DNA of 64,000 nucleotides from Rickettsiales bacterium (GCA_022763105.1 JALEGK010000069.1:1-64000), one strand, 5' to 3'; shown: positions 49,264-59,131, counted from the stretch's first letter. Translations and numbers: made by a program. Notes: a model not told the origin generated them from the letters alone.

Positions 49264-50504
49264 GCGATAGTGCCGAGTTAGATGGCATCCTCAATTCGCT
49301 GATGCATCCCGATTTAAAGGCGATCGATTTATCACTCGACCGTATGCATTCATTGCTTACTGCGATGGGTAACCCAGAAAAGCGCATACCGCCAGTCATT
49401 CATGTGGCAGGCACGAATGGCAAAGGCTCAACGCTAGCGTTTTTGCGAGCGATTTTAGAAGCGGTGGGTTATTCGGTGCATGTTTATACGTCGCCTCATC
49501 TGGTGCATTTTCGTGAGCGCTTTGTGGTGGCGGGCAAAGAGATAAGCGATGAAGCGTTATTACCAAGCCTAAAAACACTGCATGCGCTGACTCAGGAGCA
49601 CCCTGCGACGTTCTTTGAGTCAACCACGGCATTGGCGTTTGAGCTGTTTGCAGAAACACTTGCTGACTTTACCCTGCTAGAGGTTGGTTTAGGTGGTCGT
49701 TTGGATGCCACCAATGTGATTGATAGCCCGCTTGCCTGCGCGATCACCTCTATTGGCATGGACCATATGGAATATTTGGGTGATAGTTTGGAAGAAATTG
49801 CCGCTGAGAAAGCCGCTATTATCAAATCTGGTGCGCCTGTGTTTGTTTCAGATCAGGATTCTGATGTGTTAAGCGTGGTGAAGCATAAAGCGAGCGAGGT
49901 GCATGCTGATCTACAGATTGTTATGCCATTAGATGCTAATGTGCCGCTGGCTTTAGAAGGGGAGCATCAGCGGGCGAATGCTGCTTTAGCGGTTGAGATT
50001 GCTAACTATATTGCTGATCAGGGCTATCATATTAGTGCTGAGTCTATTGCAAATGGCCTAAGGCACGCCCATTGGCCAGCGCGGCTAATGCGGTTAACTC
50101 ATGGAAATTTAGTTGATTTATTGCCTGATAATTCAATGCTTTGGTTAGATGGTGGCCATAATGCGGCGGCGGCTGAAGCTGTGCGCGGGTGGGCCGAGCG
50201 GTTAGAGGGGGATATCTACCTGATTTGTGGGATGGTTTCGCGTAAAACCGCTGAAGGGTATCTTGGTCCGCTAAAAGGTGTTGTAAGTCATTGTGTTACC
50301 GTTGATATTGAGAATGAGGCTGAGACGATGTCTAAGGCAGATATTCATCGGGCGGCTAGTAATATGGGCATGTCCGTACAGATGGCAGATTCGCTGGAAG
50401 ATGCTGTTAAAGTGTGCATCGAACGCTTTAAAGTGCCGAAGAATCACATTATCATCGCTGGATCGCTCTATTTGGCAGGGAATGTGCTAGAAAATAATGG
50501 CTGA
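49260..50504 (+). CDS. folC: Dihydrofolate / folylpolyglutamate synthase FolC
   Basis: 414 aa from ATG 49260, overlapping the folP stop by 4 bases. Mur-ligase family enzyme adding Glu to dihydropteroate and folate. P-loop VAGTNGKGSTLAFL, the folate loop region YTSPHLVHFRERF, LEVGLGGRLDATNVI and LDGGHNAAAAEA are all present. Ends the folate operon; the next gene follows after 30 bases on the same strand. Confidence 0.96.
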   Translation: MSDSAELDGILNSLMHPDLKAIDLSLDRMHSLLTAMGNPEKRIPPVIHVAGTNGKGSTLAFLRAILEAVGYSVHVYTSPHLVHFRERFVVAGKEISDEALLPSLKTLHALTQEHPATFFESTTALAFELFAETLADFTLLEVGLGGRLDATNVIDSPLACAITSIGMDHMEYLGDSLEEIAAEKAAIIKSGAPVFVSDQDSDVLSVVKHKASEVHADLQIVMPLDANVPLALEGEHQRANAALAVEIANYIADQGYHISAESIANGLRHAHWPARLMRLTHGNLVDLLPDNSMLWLDGGHNAAAAEAVRGWAERLEGDIYLICGMVSRKTAEGYLGPLKGVVSHCVTVDIENEAETMSKADIHRAASNMGMSVQMADSLEDAVKVCIERFKVPKNHIIIAGSLYLAGNVLENNG

Positions 50505-50534
50505 AATAAATTTTGGCTTTATGGTAATCTGACT

Positions 50535-51017
50535 ATGTTGAAAATGATCAAAAAGCGGATGAAAAACATGGCTTCTGGCGGCAGCAAGCGTATCAATGAA
50601 TTTTTGATGGAATATTGGGTCCAGAAAAAGGGCGACCGTGCCTTTCCTCTGGAAAGTGAGATGGACCCGTCCGAGATGGATGATATTTGGGATTCGTGTT
50701 TTTTAGTGCGTATAGAAGATATTGAAGGCGCGAAGTATAAATACAGCTATCTTGGTGAGTCTTTGGTTGAGGCTTATGGCGACGATATTGGCAATAAAGA
50801 GATTTGTGAGAAGTTGATCTATCCGACGAGCATGTCGTTGATTCACAAGTTCGATGAGGTGGTCAATACCAAGCAGCCCGTCAATGAAGATTCGGAATTT
50901 ACCAACACCAAAGGCATGTTAATCAAGTTTCGCAGTAGCATGCTGCCTTTAGGGAAAGATGATGCACCTGATGAGGTGGCGTTTATTATTGGCGGTATGA
51001 AATGGAAGGCTTACTAG
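50535..51017 (+). CDS. PAS_5-type PAS domain protein
   Basis: 160 aa. Stand-alone PAS domain of the alphaproteobacterial PAS_5 type: LMEYWVQKKGDRAFPLESEMDPSEMDDIWDSCFLVRIED, then KYSYLGESLVEAYGDDIGNK. Relatives include the motility regulator MopJ, but no output domain is seen and no specific role can be assigned. A short basic front (KMIKKRMKNM) precedes the domain. No strong ribosome site. The start could be one of three nearby ATGs. Confidence 0.72.
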   Translation: MLKMIKKRMKNMASGGSKRINEFLMEYWVQKKGDRAFPLESEMDPSEMDDIWDSCFLVRIEDIEGAKYKYSYLGESLVEAYGDDIGNKEICEKLIYPTSMSLIHKFDEVVNTKQPVNEDSEFTNTKGMLIKFRSSMLPLGKDDAPDEVAFIIGGMKWKAY

Positions 51018-51018
51018 G

Positions 51019-51750
51019 GTGAGTAAAGAAGCAACAGCTGATCATCAGGCAACCTCGTTAGAGATGACGGTCGAGGAGCGTTTAAAGCTATCTCCTTATC
51101 GCCAGCTGAAGCCTATTATTTTCTCGCAGAAAGAATTCGCTGAGAAATCGCGCGTTTTTTATCGTGTCTATACCGATAAAGACACGTTTGAGTTGGTTGA
51201 GGCGCATTCGGCACATGAGGCCTACACTAAAAGCGGCTTATCGCGTGTGTACCGCATCGAGCGTGAAAGCATGCTGCGTTATTTATCGGTTGATGAATCG
51301 AAAGTGACCCCTACGGACCGTATGTATGAAGGTAATCTGGATTTGCCGGAACCTGAACTGTGCGACGTTACCTATGATGACAGCATGAATGAGTTTGCTG
51401 CGAAACTTGCTGAAGGCTCTCCATTTGAAGAGATGGAATTGGGTGATTTGCACCATAAGCATGATGGGAGTGATTTGGATGCTCAAGCAGGTTCTTTGAT
51501 CGAGCCTGACCCGGAAAGTGTTGCGGGTGCTTACCTAGAAGAGCAGCCAGAGCCTGTATCTGAGCCAGTCGTTGAACCGGATCCAGAGCCGCAGATGGCA
51601 GCGGAGCCTGAGCCAGAACCAGTCGAAGAGTCGGTAATGGAAGAACCATCTGAGCCGGAAGAAGCGGCGCCAGCTGAAGAAGAGGCTGAAGACGCATTGG
51701 ATATGGATGAGTTGAGCGAAGAAGAAGTCGCTAAGCTACTTGCTGACTAG
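51019..51750 (+). CDS. Acidic Pro/Glu-rich protein of unknown function
   Basis: 243 aa from a GTG. Residues 1-110 look folded (KPIIFSQKEFAEKSRVFYRVYTDKDTFELVEAHSAHEAYTKSG). From about 140 the chain becomes an acidic PxPEPEP repeat tract, probably disordered. It ends with LSEEEVAKLLAD, a short amphipathic motif that resembles the LSQDEIDALL peptide in FliM, FliN partners and related adaptor tails. Expressed with the PAS_5 gene (one-base gap). No family recognised. Confidence 0.6.
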   Translation: MSKEATADHQATSLEMTVEERLKLSPYRQLKPIIFSQKEFAEKSRVFYRVYTDKDTFELVEAHSAHEAYTKSGLSRVYRIERESMLRYLSVDESKVTPTDRMYEGNLDLPEPELCDVTYDDSMNEFAAKLAEGSPFEEMELGDLHHKHDGSDLDAQAGSLIEPDPESVAGAYLEEQPEPVSEPVVEPDPEPQMAAEPEPEPVEESVMEEPSEPEEAAPAEEEAEDALDMDELSEEEVAKLLAD

Positions 51751-51755
51751 CCTTG

Positions 51756-53747
51756 CTAGACGTCAATCGCTTCATTTAATTTATCGCCATACATTTCTGT
51801 TTGTTGACGAATGAACTGGAAACGTAACTCAGGTTTCTTACCCATGAGTTCGTTGACACGGTCGCTGGTTTCCTCGCGTTCTTCTTCATCAATCATGGCG
51901 CGCAGCAATACACGCTTGGCTTTGTTCATGGTGGTTTCTTTTAGCTGGGCAGGGGTCATCTCACCCAAACCTTTGAAGCGGCCCACATCAATTTTGCCTT
52001 TTTTCTTTGATAGCTCTTCGACCATTCTTTCTTTCTCATCTTCGGTTTGCGCGTAATAGGTCTTATTAGACTGCGTAATCCTGAAGAGTGGTGGTTGAGC
52101 CAGATATAAATGCCCACCACGAATGAGTTGCGGCATTTCCTGATAGAAGAAGGTCATGAGCAGTGACGCGATGTGTGCACCGTCAACATCCGCATCGGTC
52201 ATGATGATGACTTTTTCGTAACGCAATGATGCGGGGTCGAAATGACTGCCAGAACCGCAGCCAAGAGCCAGGATCATGTCAGATATCTCTTGGTTGGCGC
52301 GGATTTTCTCTGACGTTGCGCTGGCTACGTTCAGGATTTTACCGCGTAACGGCAGAATCGCTTGCGTCGCACGGTCGCGCGCTTGCTTAGCGGAACCACC
52401 CGCCGAGTCACCCTCTACTAAAAAGATCTCGGTGCCATCGGCATTTTGTTGCGAGCAATCGGCCAGTTTTCCGGGAAGGCGTAGGCGTTGGGTTGCAGCT
52501 TTACGTGCGACAGAACGCTCTTGCTTGCGCTTCATGCGCTCTTCAACGCGCAGCATGATGTGGTTGAGCAATGCGGTCGCATTCTCTGGGTTGTTACTTA
52601 GCCAATGATCGAACGGGTCACGCAGTGCATTTTCTACTAAGCGTGCGGCATTGCTAGAGACGAGCTTCTCTTTCGTCTGGCCTTGGAATTGCGGGTCTTT
52701 GATGAAGAGAGAAAAGACCACGACGGCACCGCCCAGAATATCGTCTGGGGTAATCTGGCCGATTTTCTTGTGGTTCATCATCTCGCCAAAGGCTTTGATG
52801 CCTTTATTGATAGCGGCGCGCAGGCCATTCTCGTGCGTACCACCTTCAGGGGTAGGAATGGTGTTACAATAGATGTTGTTCAGACCATCTTGGTCAATGG
52901 GCCAATGAATCGCCCACTCAATGCGGCCCTGATTGTCCGGGAATTCGGCGTCGCCATAAAAGGCTTCTGAGGTGATGGTGCTACGCTCTTTGATTTCCTG
53001 ATCGAGGAAATCCATCAATCCATTAGGGAAGTGGATGGTCTCTTTCTCAGGTACGCCTTTCACGCCTTCTAGTAAGCTTGGCTCGCATGACCATCGAATT
53101 TCTACGCCTTTGAACAGGTAGCCCTTAGAGCGAATCAGCTTATAGATTTGTGCTGGGCGGAATTCGGCTTTCTTGCCAAAAATTTCCGGGTCCGGGTGGA
53201 AGAGGACTGTTGTGCCGCGACGATTTTTAACATCGTTATATTTAGTAAGACGTGTTTGCGGTTCACCTTTTGAGTATTCCTGCACATACATGGTCTGGTT
53301 GCGCACGACTTCAACACGCATATGGTCAGACAGTGCATTCACAACCGAAATACCCACCCCATGCAAACCACCTGAGGTATCGTAGTTTTTATCGCTAAAC
53401 TTACCACCGGCATGAAGGGTGGTCATGATCACTTCGAGCGCTGATTTGTTTTTGTATTTTGGGTGCGGGTCGACAGGGATACCGCGGCCATTATCGCTAA
53501 TCTGGATGTGATTATCTTCGAGCACTTCAATCTCGATGCGCGATGCATGGCCTGCAACCGCCTCATCCATTGAGTTATCGAAGATTTCATTGATTAGATG
53601 ATGCATGGCGTGTTCGTCATTACCGCCGATATACATACCGGGGCGACGGCGCACAGGCTCGAGTCCCTCTAGGACATCGATGTCTTTCGCTGAGTATTCA
53701 GATTTTGTGTTTTTTTTGGCACTACCGCCAGCAAATAAATCGCTCAT
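51756..53747 (-). CDS. parE: DNA topoisomerase IV subunit B ParE
   Basis: 663 aa. GHKL ATPase subunit that decatenates daughter chromosomes with ParC. ATP site INEIFDNSMDEAVAGH, ISDNGRGIPVDPHPK, and SGGLHGVGISVVNALS; TOPRIM EIFLVEGDSAGGSAKQARDR and IIMTDADVDGAHI. The length and PHPK motif fit ParE (about 650 aa) and not GyrB (about 800 aa). Convergent with the acidic gene. Confidence 0.93.
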   Translation of the reverse strand: MSDLFAGGSAKKNTKSEYSAKDIDVLEGLEPVRRRPGMYIGGNDEHAMHHLINEIFDNSMDEAVAGHASRIEIEVLEDNHIQISDNGRGIPVDPHPKYKNKSALEVIMTTLHAGGKFSDKNYDTSGGLHGVGISVVNALSDHMRVEVVRNQTMYVQEYSKGEPQTRLTKYNDVKNRRGTTVLFHPDPEIFGKKAEFRPAQIYKLIRSKGYLFKGVEIRWSCEPSLLEGVKGVPEKETIHFPNGLMDFLDQEIKERSTITSEAFYGDAEFPDNQGRIEWAIHWPIDQDGLNNIYCNTIPTPEGGTHENGLRAAINKGIKAFGEMMNHKKIGQITPDDILGGAVVVFSLFIKDPQFQGQTKEKLVSSNAARLVENALRDPFDHWLSNNPENATALLNHIMLRVEERMKRKQERSVARKAATQRLRLPGKLADCSQQNADGTEIFLVEGDSAGGSAKQARDRATQAILPLRGKILNVASATSEKIRANQEISDMILALGCGSGSHFDPASLRYEKVIIMTDADVDGAHIASLLMTFFYQEMPQLIRGGHLYLAQPPLFRITQSNKTYYAQTEDEKERMVEELSKKKGKIDVGRFKGLGEMTPAQLKETTMNKAKRVLLRAMIDEEEREETSDRVNELMGKKPELRFQFIRQQTEMYGDKLNEAIDV

Positions 53748-53776
53748 TCAATCTAACCATATCGTCTGAAGCCCGC

Positions 53777-53804
53777 AGTATAGCTTGCTTCTACGTGGTT
53801 GCAA
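53777..53804 (-). promoter_or_regulatory. parE promoter
   Basis: TTGCAA, 16 bases, TATACT on the minus strand, about 30 bases before the ATG. Confidence 0.45.
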
Positions 53805-53866
53805 GCCTTTCTACAGTCTTGTGATAAATGCTTGCTAAGTCTGGGTAATGGGTCCATATGTAGCGC

Positions 53867-54271
53867 ATGTTTCGCCTGCAAAAATCGAGTGAATACCGAC
53901 TGTTATCGCTGTGCCTGATCCTTTTATGGATGGCCAAAATATCCTTTGGTTTGCTTGCAAATCTGGCGGTTTCGTATTTTCCAAGCGATCAATTTGCTTC
54001 TGGAAAACCGATTTTTGTCTGTAGTTCTGTCGGTTTTAAGTATGTTCAGGGTAGTGGTGAGGATGAGTCTCAGACCTCGAACACGCCATGTCCTCTCTGT
54101 AATGTGCGCGATCATGATCAGGGCGATGTGTTTGTTCTGCCAATTGATATCAGAACGATCACGCTTAGCTATGCTCGCGATATTTTAGAGCTTGAAGACG
54201 AGCAATCTGAGAAGCTCACCCCCACTCACTTTTACTGGTCACACGCGCCACCTGTCTTCCCGGTTAGTTAG
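53867..54271 (+). CDS. Cys-rich DUF2946-like membrane-anchored protein
   Basis: 134 aa. A single hydrophobic N-terminal stretch (LLSLCLILLWMAKISFGLLA) would anchor or export it. A periplasmic-looking part holds IFVCSSVG and TPCPLCNVRDHDQ, a Cys-x2-Cys near a His, as in DUF2946-type proteins found with metal genes. It ends HFYWSHAPPVFPVS. The next gene is a Met/His-rich putative outer-membrane protein, so the two may belong to one metal-related unit. Confidence 0.55.
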   Translation: MFRLQKSSEYRLLSLCLILLWMAKISFGLLANLAVSYFPSDQFASGKPIFVCSSVGFKYVQGSGEDESQTSNTPCPLCNVRDHDQGDVFVLPIDIRTITLSYARDILELEDEQSEKLTPTHFYWSHAPPVFPVS

Positions 54272-54308
54272 TTTTTTCTGATTAATCGCGTTTAGATAGG
54301 AGATAATA

Positions 54309-55331
54309 ATGCGCGTAAATTCTTATATGAAGACGCTACTTGGTGCGTCTGTTATGTCTGTGGTGTCAGCTACTGCATTTGCTACCATGCCTGATAACCA
54401 TGCCCCGATTGCTGTGATGGGCGATCATACCCATAAATCGGGTGAGTGGATGACCTCTTACCGATACGGTCAGATGCGGATGGATGGTAACCGCTCTGGT
54501 ACCTCTGATGTGAGCGTATCTGATGTGCATGCTAATTTCATGGTCGCTCCCACAGAGATGACCATGGAAATGCACATGTTTGGTCTGATGTATGGATGGT
54601 CTGACAATTTCACCATCATGGGGATGCTTCCCTATGTTGAAAAGGAGATGGAGCATCGTACTCGCATGGGCATGAACTTCACGACCGAGACGAAAGGTCT
54701 GGGTGATGCCAAGATTTCTGGTCTTTACACCATTCACGATAGTACTGGCCGCGAAGGTAACCCACGTGTGGGTGATAAGGCTCATCTTAACTTCGGTCTG
54801 AGTTTTCCAACCGGTGCGATAGATGAGCGTGATGATACGCCAGCCATGGCAAATGCCAAGCTACCATACCCGATGCAGCTTGGTTCTGGCACGTATGATC
54901 CAATGTTCGGTGCTACATATGTGAGCTATAAAGAGCAATGGTCATGGGGTGCGCAGGCAACGGCTGTGCTTCGTTTAGCTGAGAATGACGAGAATTACCG
55001 TTTAGGTAATGAATATAAGGCATCCGCATGGGTGGCCCACAATATTGGTGATTTCTTGAGTGGTTCGTTTCGCCTAGAAGGTTTGTGGTGGGGCGATATT
55101 CATGGTGCCGATGCTGATCTGAACCCGATGATGGTACCAACCGCGCGCACCGATTTGCGTGGCGGCGAGCGCATCGATTTGTTGGTTGGTGTGAACCTGC
55201 TTAAGCCAGATGGGTTTGCAGAAGGCCATCGTTTAGCCGCCGAATTTGGTGTGCCGATATATGAGAATCTCTCTGGCCCGCAAATGTCGACGGATTATCG
55301 ATTCACGCTTGGGTGGCAATACGCTTTCTAA
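54309..55331 (+). CDS. Putative outer-membrane beta-barrel protein, Met/His-rich (transporter/phenol-MetA family-like)
   Basis: 340 aa with a signal peptide (LLGASVMSVVSATAFA). The mature protein is rich in alternating Tyr/Trp/Phe beta strands and ends YRFTLGWQYAF, with a C-terminal aromatic as in outer-membrane barrels. The front is remarkably Met-rich (MRMDGNRSG, MEMHMFGLMYG, MGMLPYVEKEMEHRTRMGMNF). Similar proteins (PF13557-like) are often near copper genes. An alternative is a porin for aromatic compounds. GGAG precedes the ATG. Confidence 0.6.
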   Translation: MRVNSYMKTLLGASVMSVVSATAFATMPDNHAPIAVMGDHTHKSGEWMTSYRYGQMRMDGNRSGTSDVSVSDVHANFMVAPTEMTMEMHMFGLMYGWSDNFTIMGMLPYVEKEMEHRTRMGMNFTTETKGLGDAKISGLYTIHDSTGREGNPRVGDKAHLNFGLSFPTGAIDERDDTPAMANAKLPYPMQLGSGTYDPMFGATYVSYKEQWSWGAQATAVLRLAENDENYRLGNEYKASAWVAHNIGDFLSGSFRLEGLWWGDIHGADADLNPMMVPTARTDLRGGERIDLLVGVNLLKPDGFAEGHRLAAEFGVPIYENLSGPQMSTDYRFTLGWQYAF

Positions 55332-55337
55332 GCTTTA

Positions 55338-58300
55338 TTACGCAGCAAGTTGGGCCATCGTTTCGACCGATTGGCTCACTTGCTGGAAGCGTTCTTGTGG
55401 CGAGCGCCAATGACCCATTAGCACGAGCTTCTGATCGTGACGTAGCTTAAAGGCTTTTGGATTTTGCGTAATATGGGCAAGCAGCGCCTCTGGTTTGGCA
55501 AAGCTATTATTGCGGAAGGTGAAGACCGCGCCTTTAGGGCCGGTATCAATGCGCTCAACACCTGCTTGTTTGCATAGCTGCTTAATGCGTAAGATGTTGA
55601 GTAGTTCTTTCATCTCGTCTGGCAGTGGGCCGAAGCGGTCGATAAGTTCGGCAGCGAAGCTATCAATTTCTGAATGGTCATTCAGCTTAGCTAGTCGGCG
55701 GTATAAGCTTAGACGTAGGCTTAAGTCTTCAACATAAGATTCTGGAATCAAAGCAGATGTGCCTAGATTTATCTGTGGGCTCCATTCATCTTCAACACCC
55801 TCATCATCGGGATCGACGATTCCGGATTTGAGCTGATCGATCATTTCTTCCAGCATGCTTTGGTATAGCTCGATGCCCACTTCTTTGACGTGACCGGATT
55901 GTTCTTCGCCGAGCAAATTACCAAACCCGCGAATATCCATGTCGTGGCTGGCGAGCGCGAAGCCTGCACCCAGCGTGTCGAGTGTCTGCATCACCTCGAG
56001 TCGTTTAACGGCCTCATTGGTGAGTGTTTTGCGTGGTGGCAGGGTAAAGTAGGCATAGGCACGGGTTTTGCCTCGCCCGACGCGGCCACGCAGTTGGTAG
56101 AGCTGCGCTAAACCGAATAGCTCGGCATGGTCAATGATCATGGTATTGGCCGATGGGACATCGAGGCCCGATTCGATAATCGCGGTTGAGAGCAGCAGGT
56201 CGTATTTACCATCATAAAACTCATTCATTTTGCGATCGAGTTCGGTTGGCGTCATTTGACCGTGTGCGATACAGATTTTAATGTCGGGCACTAGCTCATC
56301 AAGCATCGCTTTTAGCTCGTCGATATACTTAATGCGCGGGGTGACATAGAAGGTCTTGCCGCCGCGATGATATTCGCGCAGGATCGCTTCGCGGATCACG
56401 ACTTCATCTAGTGGCATAACAAAGCTACGTACGGCCAATCGGTCAATGGGAGGGGTGGTAATCAGGCTCAGCTCACGTACACCTGAGAGCGCCATATGCA
56501 ATGTGCGCGGAATTGGGGTAGCTGAAAGTGTCAGCACATGGGTGTTCGCACGTAAGCGCTTGAGCTTTTCTTTCTGTTTAACGCCGAAATGCTGCTCTTC
56601 ATCGACGATGACCAATCCCAGATTGCCAAACTTCACCTGTTTGCTGAGCAGGGCATGCGTACCGATCACAATGTCGATTTTGCCTTGCTCTAGCTTTTCG
56701 CGCGTGTCATTCGCTTCCTTAGACGTCACAAGGCGTGAGAGTAGGCGAATTTCAACGGGTAATCCTTCAAAACGTTCTTTGAAATTATAGTAATGCTGAC
56801 GAGCGAGCAGGGTGGTTGGCGCAATAACAGCGACTTGCACATTGGCATCGCTAGCTGTTGCGACAAAGGCAGCGCGCAGCGCCACTTCGGTTTTACCAAA
56901 GCCAACATCACCGCAAATCAAGCGGTCCATTGGTTGGCCAGAGCCTAAATCTTCGATGACATCATCAATGGCTTGTTGCTGATCTTCGGTGGGTTGGTAT
57001 GGGAAACGCGCACAGAAATCATGGTATTGATCGGTTGGGGCGTGAAGTTGATCTGCGGTCTTAGTCGCGCGCTTGGCGGCGATTTTTAGCAGCTCTTCGG
57101 CAGCCATTTTGATGCGTTTTTTCAGTCCTGCCTTGCGCTTCTGCCATGCAGTGCTGCCTAGCTTATCGAGTGTGACACCATCGTGGCTGCTGCCGTAACG
57201 GCTGATCATGTCGATATTTTCAACAGGCAAGAACAGTTTATCTTCGCCGGCGTAAATAAGTGTCAGGCAGTCATGCTTTGCGCCGTTGACTTCCATGGTG
57301 ATCAGCCCGTCAAAGCGTGCGATACCATGTTCTTTATGAACGACATATTCACCCACTTCGAATGCTGATGCTTCGGCCATAAAGGCTTCGGATTTTTTCT
57401 TTTTCTTTTGCGTGCGGATGATGCGCTCGCCGAAGATATCTTGTTCGGAGAGTAGGAGGAATTCAGGCGCATCAAATCCTGTCTCAACCGGGCTAACACA
57501 GATATGCGCAATGCCTGCTGAGAGTTTGGTAATGTCCCCGACCTGATCGATTGTTTGCGTTGGAATCTCAATCGTGTGCAGCATCTCTTGGATACGGTCA
57601 CGGCTACCAATCGATTGTGCGGCAACAACAACCGGATTCTCTCTGGCACTGATTGCTGATTTTAGATTATGCAGGTGATTGTGATGTTCTTCGTTCGGCT
57701 TGGGGCTGAAATCGGGGCTTGGCTTGATGTGTAGCGATCGTTTTGCTTCGCTAGACAGAAAGGCATTCAACTCTAGGCGTGGGTGTGCATGTGTGTGAGT
57801 GGCCCAAATCTTGTCGGTTAGGTAAAGCGCTTCTGGCTTTACGGGGTGGTAAATACTATCTTTTGCTTTGGCCTGACTGGTGCGCGCATCAAAGTAATCG
57901 GTAAGCAATTCTTCGCGGTCATGGCGGATTTGGTCAATGCTAATGTCATGGCTGATAATGGCGTTGGGGACATATTCAAAGATAGAATCTAGACGGTCAT
58001 AGAACAAGGGTAGCCAATGTTCTGCGCCTGCATAATGACGCCCTTCAGAGATTGATTCGTAGAGCGGGTCTTCTTTGGTGACCGCGCCAAATTGTTCGCG
58101 GTAGCCCATACGGAATTGCTCGATGCCCGCCTCATCAAGCCTGATTTCACTGGTAGGCAGTAAAATGACCTGATCGGTTTTGTCGTGACTCACTTGTGTG
58201 AGGGAATCAAAGAGTTTAATGCTTTCAATTTCATCACCAAATAAATCGAGGCGTATGGCATCTTCTTGGTTTGGTGGGAAAATATCGATGATACTGCCGC

Positions 58301-58796
58301 GAATGGCGAATTCGCCCGGCTCCATTACCTTGCTGGTGCGTGTGTACCCGTTGCTTACCAAATAGGAGACGATATCGTCTTGTTGTAAGTCTTTGCCAAC
58401 TTTTAGCAGATAGCTGCTATCACGCAGAAAGCTGGCGGGTGCGAGTTTTTGCATGGCTGCACCAATGGTGGTGAGCACAATGAATGGTGCTTCATCGCTT
58501 ATTTGCGATAAATTACAGAGTGTGGCGATGCGTTGTGCTGTGATGGCTTTTGATGGTGAAACACGATCGTAAGGTAAGCAATCCCATGCCGGAAGCGTGA
58601 GGATTTGTAATTCTGGCGCGAGTAAATTGCAGAGCTGCTGGCAGGTATCTAGCTCGCGGTCATTCGCGCAGATATGGATGATTGGCTTGTTCGCCTGCAA
58701 AGCCATCTTGGTGATGACGTAGCCATGGGATGCGGTTGGGATGCCCTCAAGTCTGGTTGCTTGAGATGTCGCTTCCATATCAGGTAATGCACTCAT
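55338..58796 (-). CDS. mfd: Transcription-repair coupling factor Mfd
   Basis: 1152 aa. Removes RNA polymerase stalled at lesions and recruits UvrA. UvrB-like N-terminal modules (LPAWDCLPYDRVSPS), the RNA polymerase-interaction domain (YVVHKEHGIARFDGL), translocase motor with GDVGFGKTEVALRAAF, DEEQHFGVKQKEKLK and LSATPIPRTLHMALSG, and the TRCF C-terminal domain. It is full length. Starts directly after the sdhE stop. Confidence 0.97.
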   Translation of the reverse strand: MSALPDMEATSQATRLEGIPTASHGYVITKMALQANKPIIHICANDRELDTCQQLCNLLAPELQILTLPAWDCLPYDRVSPSKAITAQRIATLCNLSQISDEAPFIVLTTIGAAMQKLAPASFLRDSSYLLKVGKDLQQDDIVSYLVSNGYTRTSKVMEPGEFAIRGSIIDIFPPNQEDAIRLDLFGDEIESIKLFDSLTQVSHDKTDQVILLPTSEIRLDEAGIEQFRMGYREQFGAVTKEDPLYESISEGRHYAGAEHWLPLFYDRLDSIFEYVPNAIISHDISIDQIRHDREELLTDYFDARTSQAKAKDSIYHPVKPEALYLTDKIWATHTHAHPRLELNAFLSSEAKRSLHIKPSPDFSPKPNEEHHNHLHNLKSAISARENPVVVAAQSIGSRDRIQEMLHTIEIPTQTIDQVGDITKLSAGIAHICVSPVETGFDAPEFLLLSEQDIFGERIIRTQKKKKKSEAFMAEASAFEVGEYVVHKEHGIARFDGLITMEVNGAKHDCLTLIYAGEDKLFLPVENIDMISRYGSSHDGVTLDKLGSTAWQKRKAGLKKRIKMAAEELLKIAAKRATKTADQLHAPTDQYHDFCARFPYQPTEDQQQAIDDVIEDLGSGQPMDRLICGDVGFGKTEVALRAAFVATASDANVQVAVIAPTTLLARQHYYNFKERFEGLPVEIRLLSRLVTSKEANDTREKLEQGKIDIVIGTHALLSKQVKFGNLGLVIVDEEQHFGVKQKEKLKRLRANTHVLTLSATPIPRTLHMALSGVRELSLITTPPIDRLAVRSFVMPLDEVVIREAILREYHRGGKTFYVTPRIKYIDELKAMLDELVPDIKICIAHGQMTPTELDRKMNEFYDGKYDLLLSTAIIESGLDVPSANTMIIDHAELFGLAQLYQLRGRVGRGKTRAYAYFTLPPRKTLTNEAVKRLEVMQTLDTLGAGFALASHDMDIRGFGNLLGEEQSGHVKEVGIELYQSMLEEMIDQLKSGIVDPDDEGVEDEWSPQINLGTSALIPESYVEDLSLRLSLYRRLAKLNDHSEIDSFAAELIDRFGPLPDEMKELLNILRIKQLCKQAGVERIDTGPKGAVFTFRNNSFAKPEALLAHITQNPKAFKLRHDQKLVLMGHWRSPQERFQQVSQSVETMAQLAA

Positions 58797-59072
58797 CTAG
58801 TTACCGTTTTGCGATTTATAGTTTCGCATGGCATCTAGGAAAGGTTCGTATGCCGGATTGGTGACAGGGCGTTTCTCAATCAGCCATTTCCAGATATCGT
58901 CGTCATCTTCTTCGATGAAGGCTTCAAACAGTGATAAATCTGCGTCAGTCATCGATTCGACGTGTTGTTCGCAAAAATGGCCGAGAATCTCGTCTGTTTC
59001 TTTACAGCCGCGATGCCAGCTGCGATAGCGCAGCCGTTTGATTCTGGTTTCTCGACACTCTTGCGTTGACAT
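58797..59072 (-). CDS. sdhE: SdhE, FAD assembly factor for succinate dehydrogenase
   Basis: 91 aa. The RxxRxxYRSWHRGCKETD motif (family RGxxE) and FEAFIEEDDDDIWKWLIEK fit SdhE (YgfY/Sdh5), which promotes covalent FAD attachment to SdhA. In Alphaproteobacteria it usually lies beside mfd and recG, as here. Confidence 0.93.
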   Translation of the reverse strand: MSTQECRETRIKRLRYRSWHRGCKETDEILGHFCEQHVESMTDADLSLFEAFIEEDDDDIWKWLIEKRPVTNPAYEPFLDAMRNYKSQNGN

Positions 59073-59131
59073 TTTTCTCTATCCTTTGAAGACTGCTAAC
59101 ATAGTAATCTCTATCAAGGAATCAAGCGTTC

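Noticed and set aside
53783-53810. GCTTGC/GCAAGC hairpin as a terminator
   Set aside because: Twelve-base loop and no T run; it overlaps the parE promoter.
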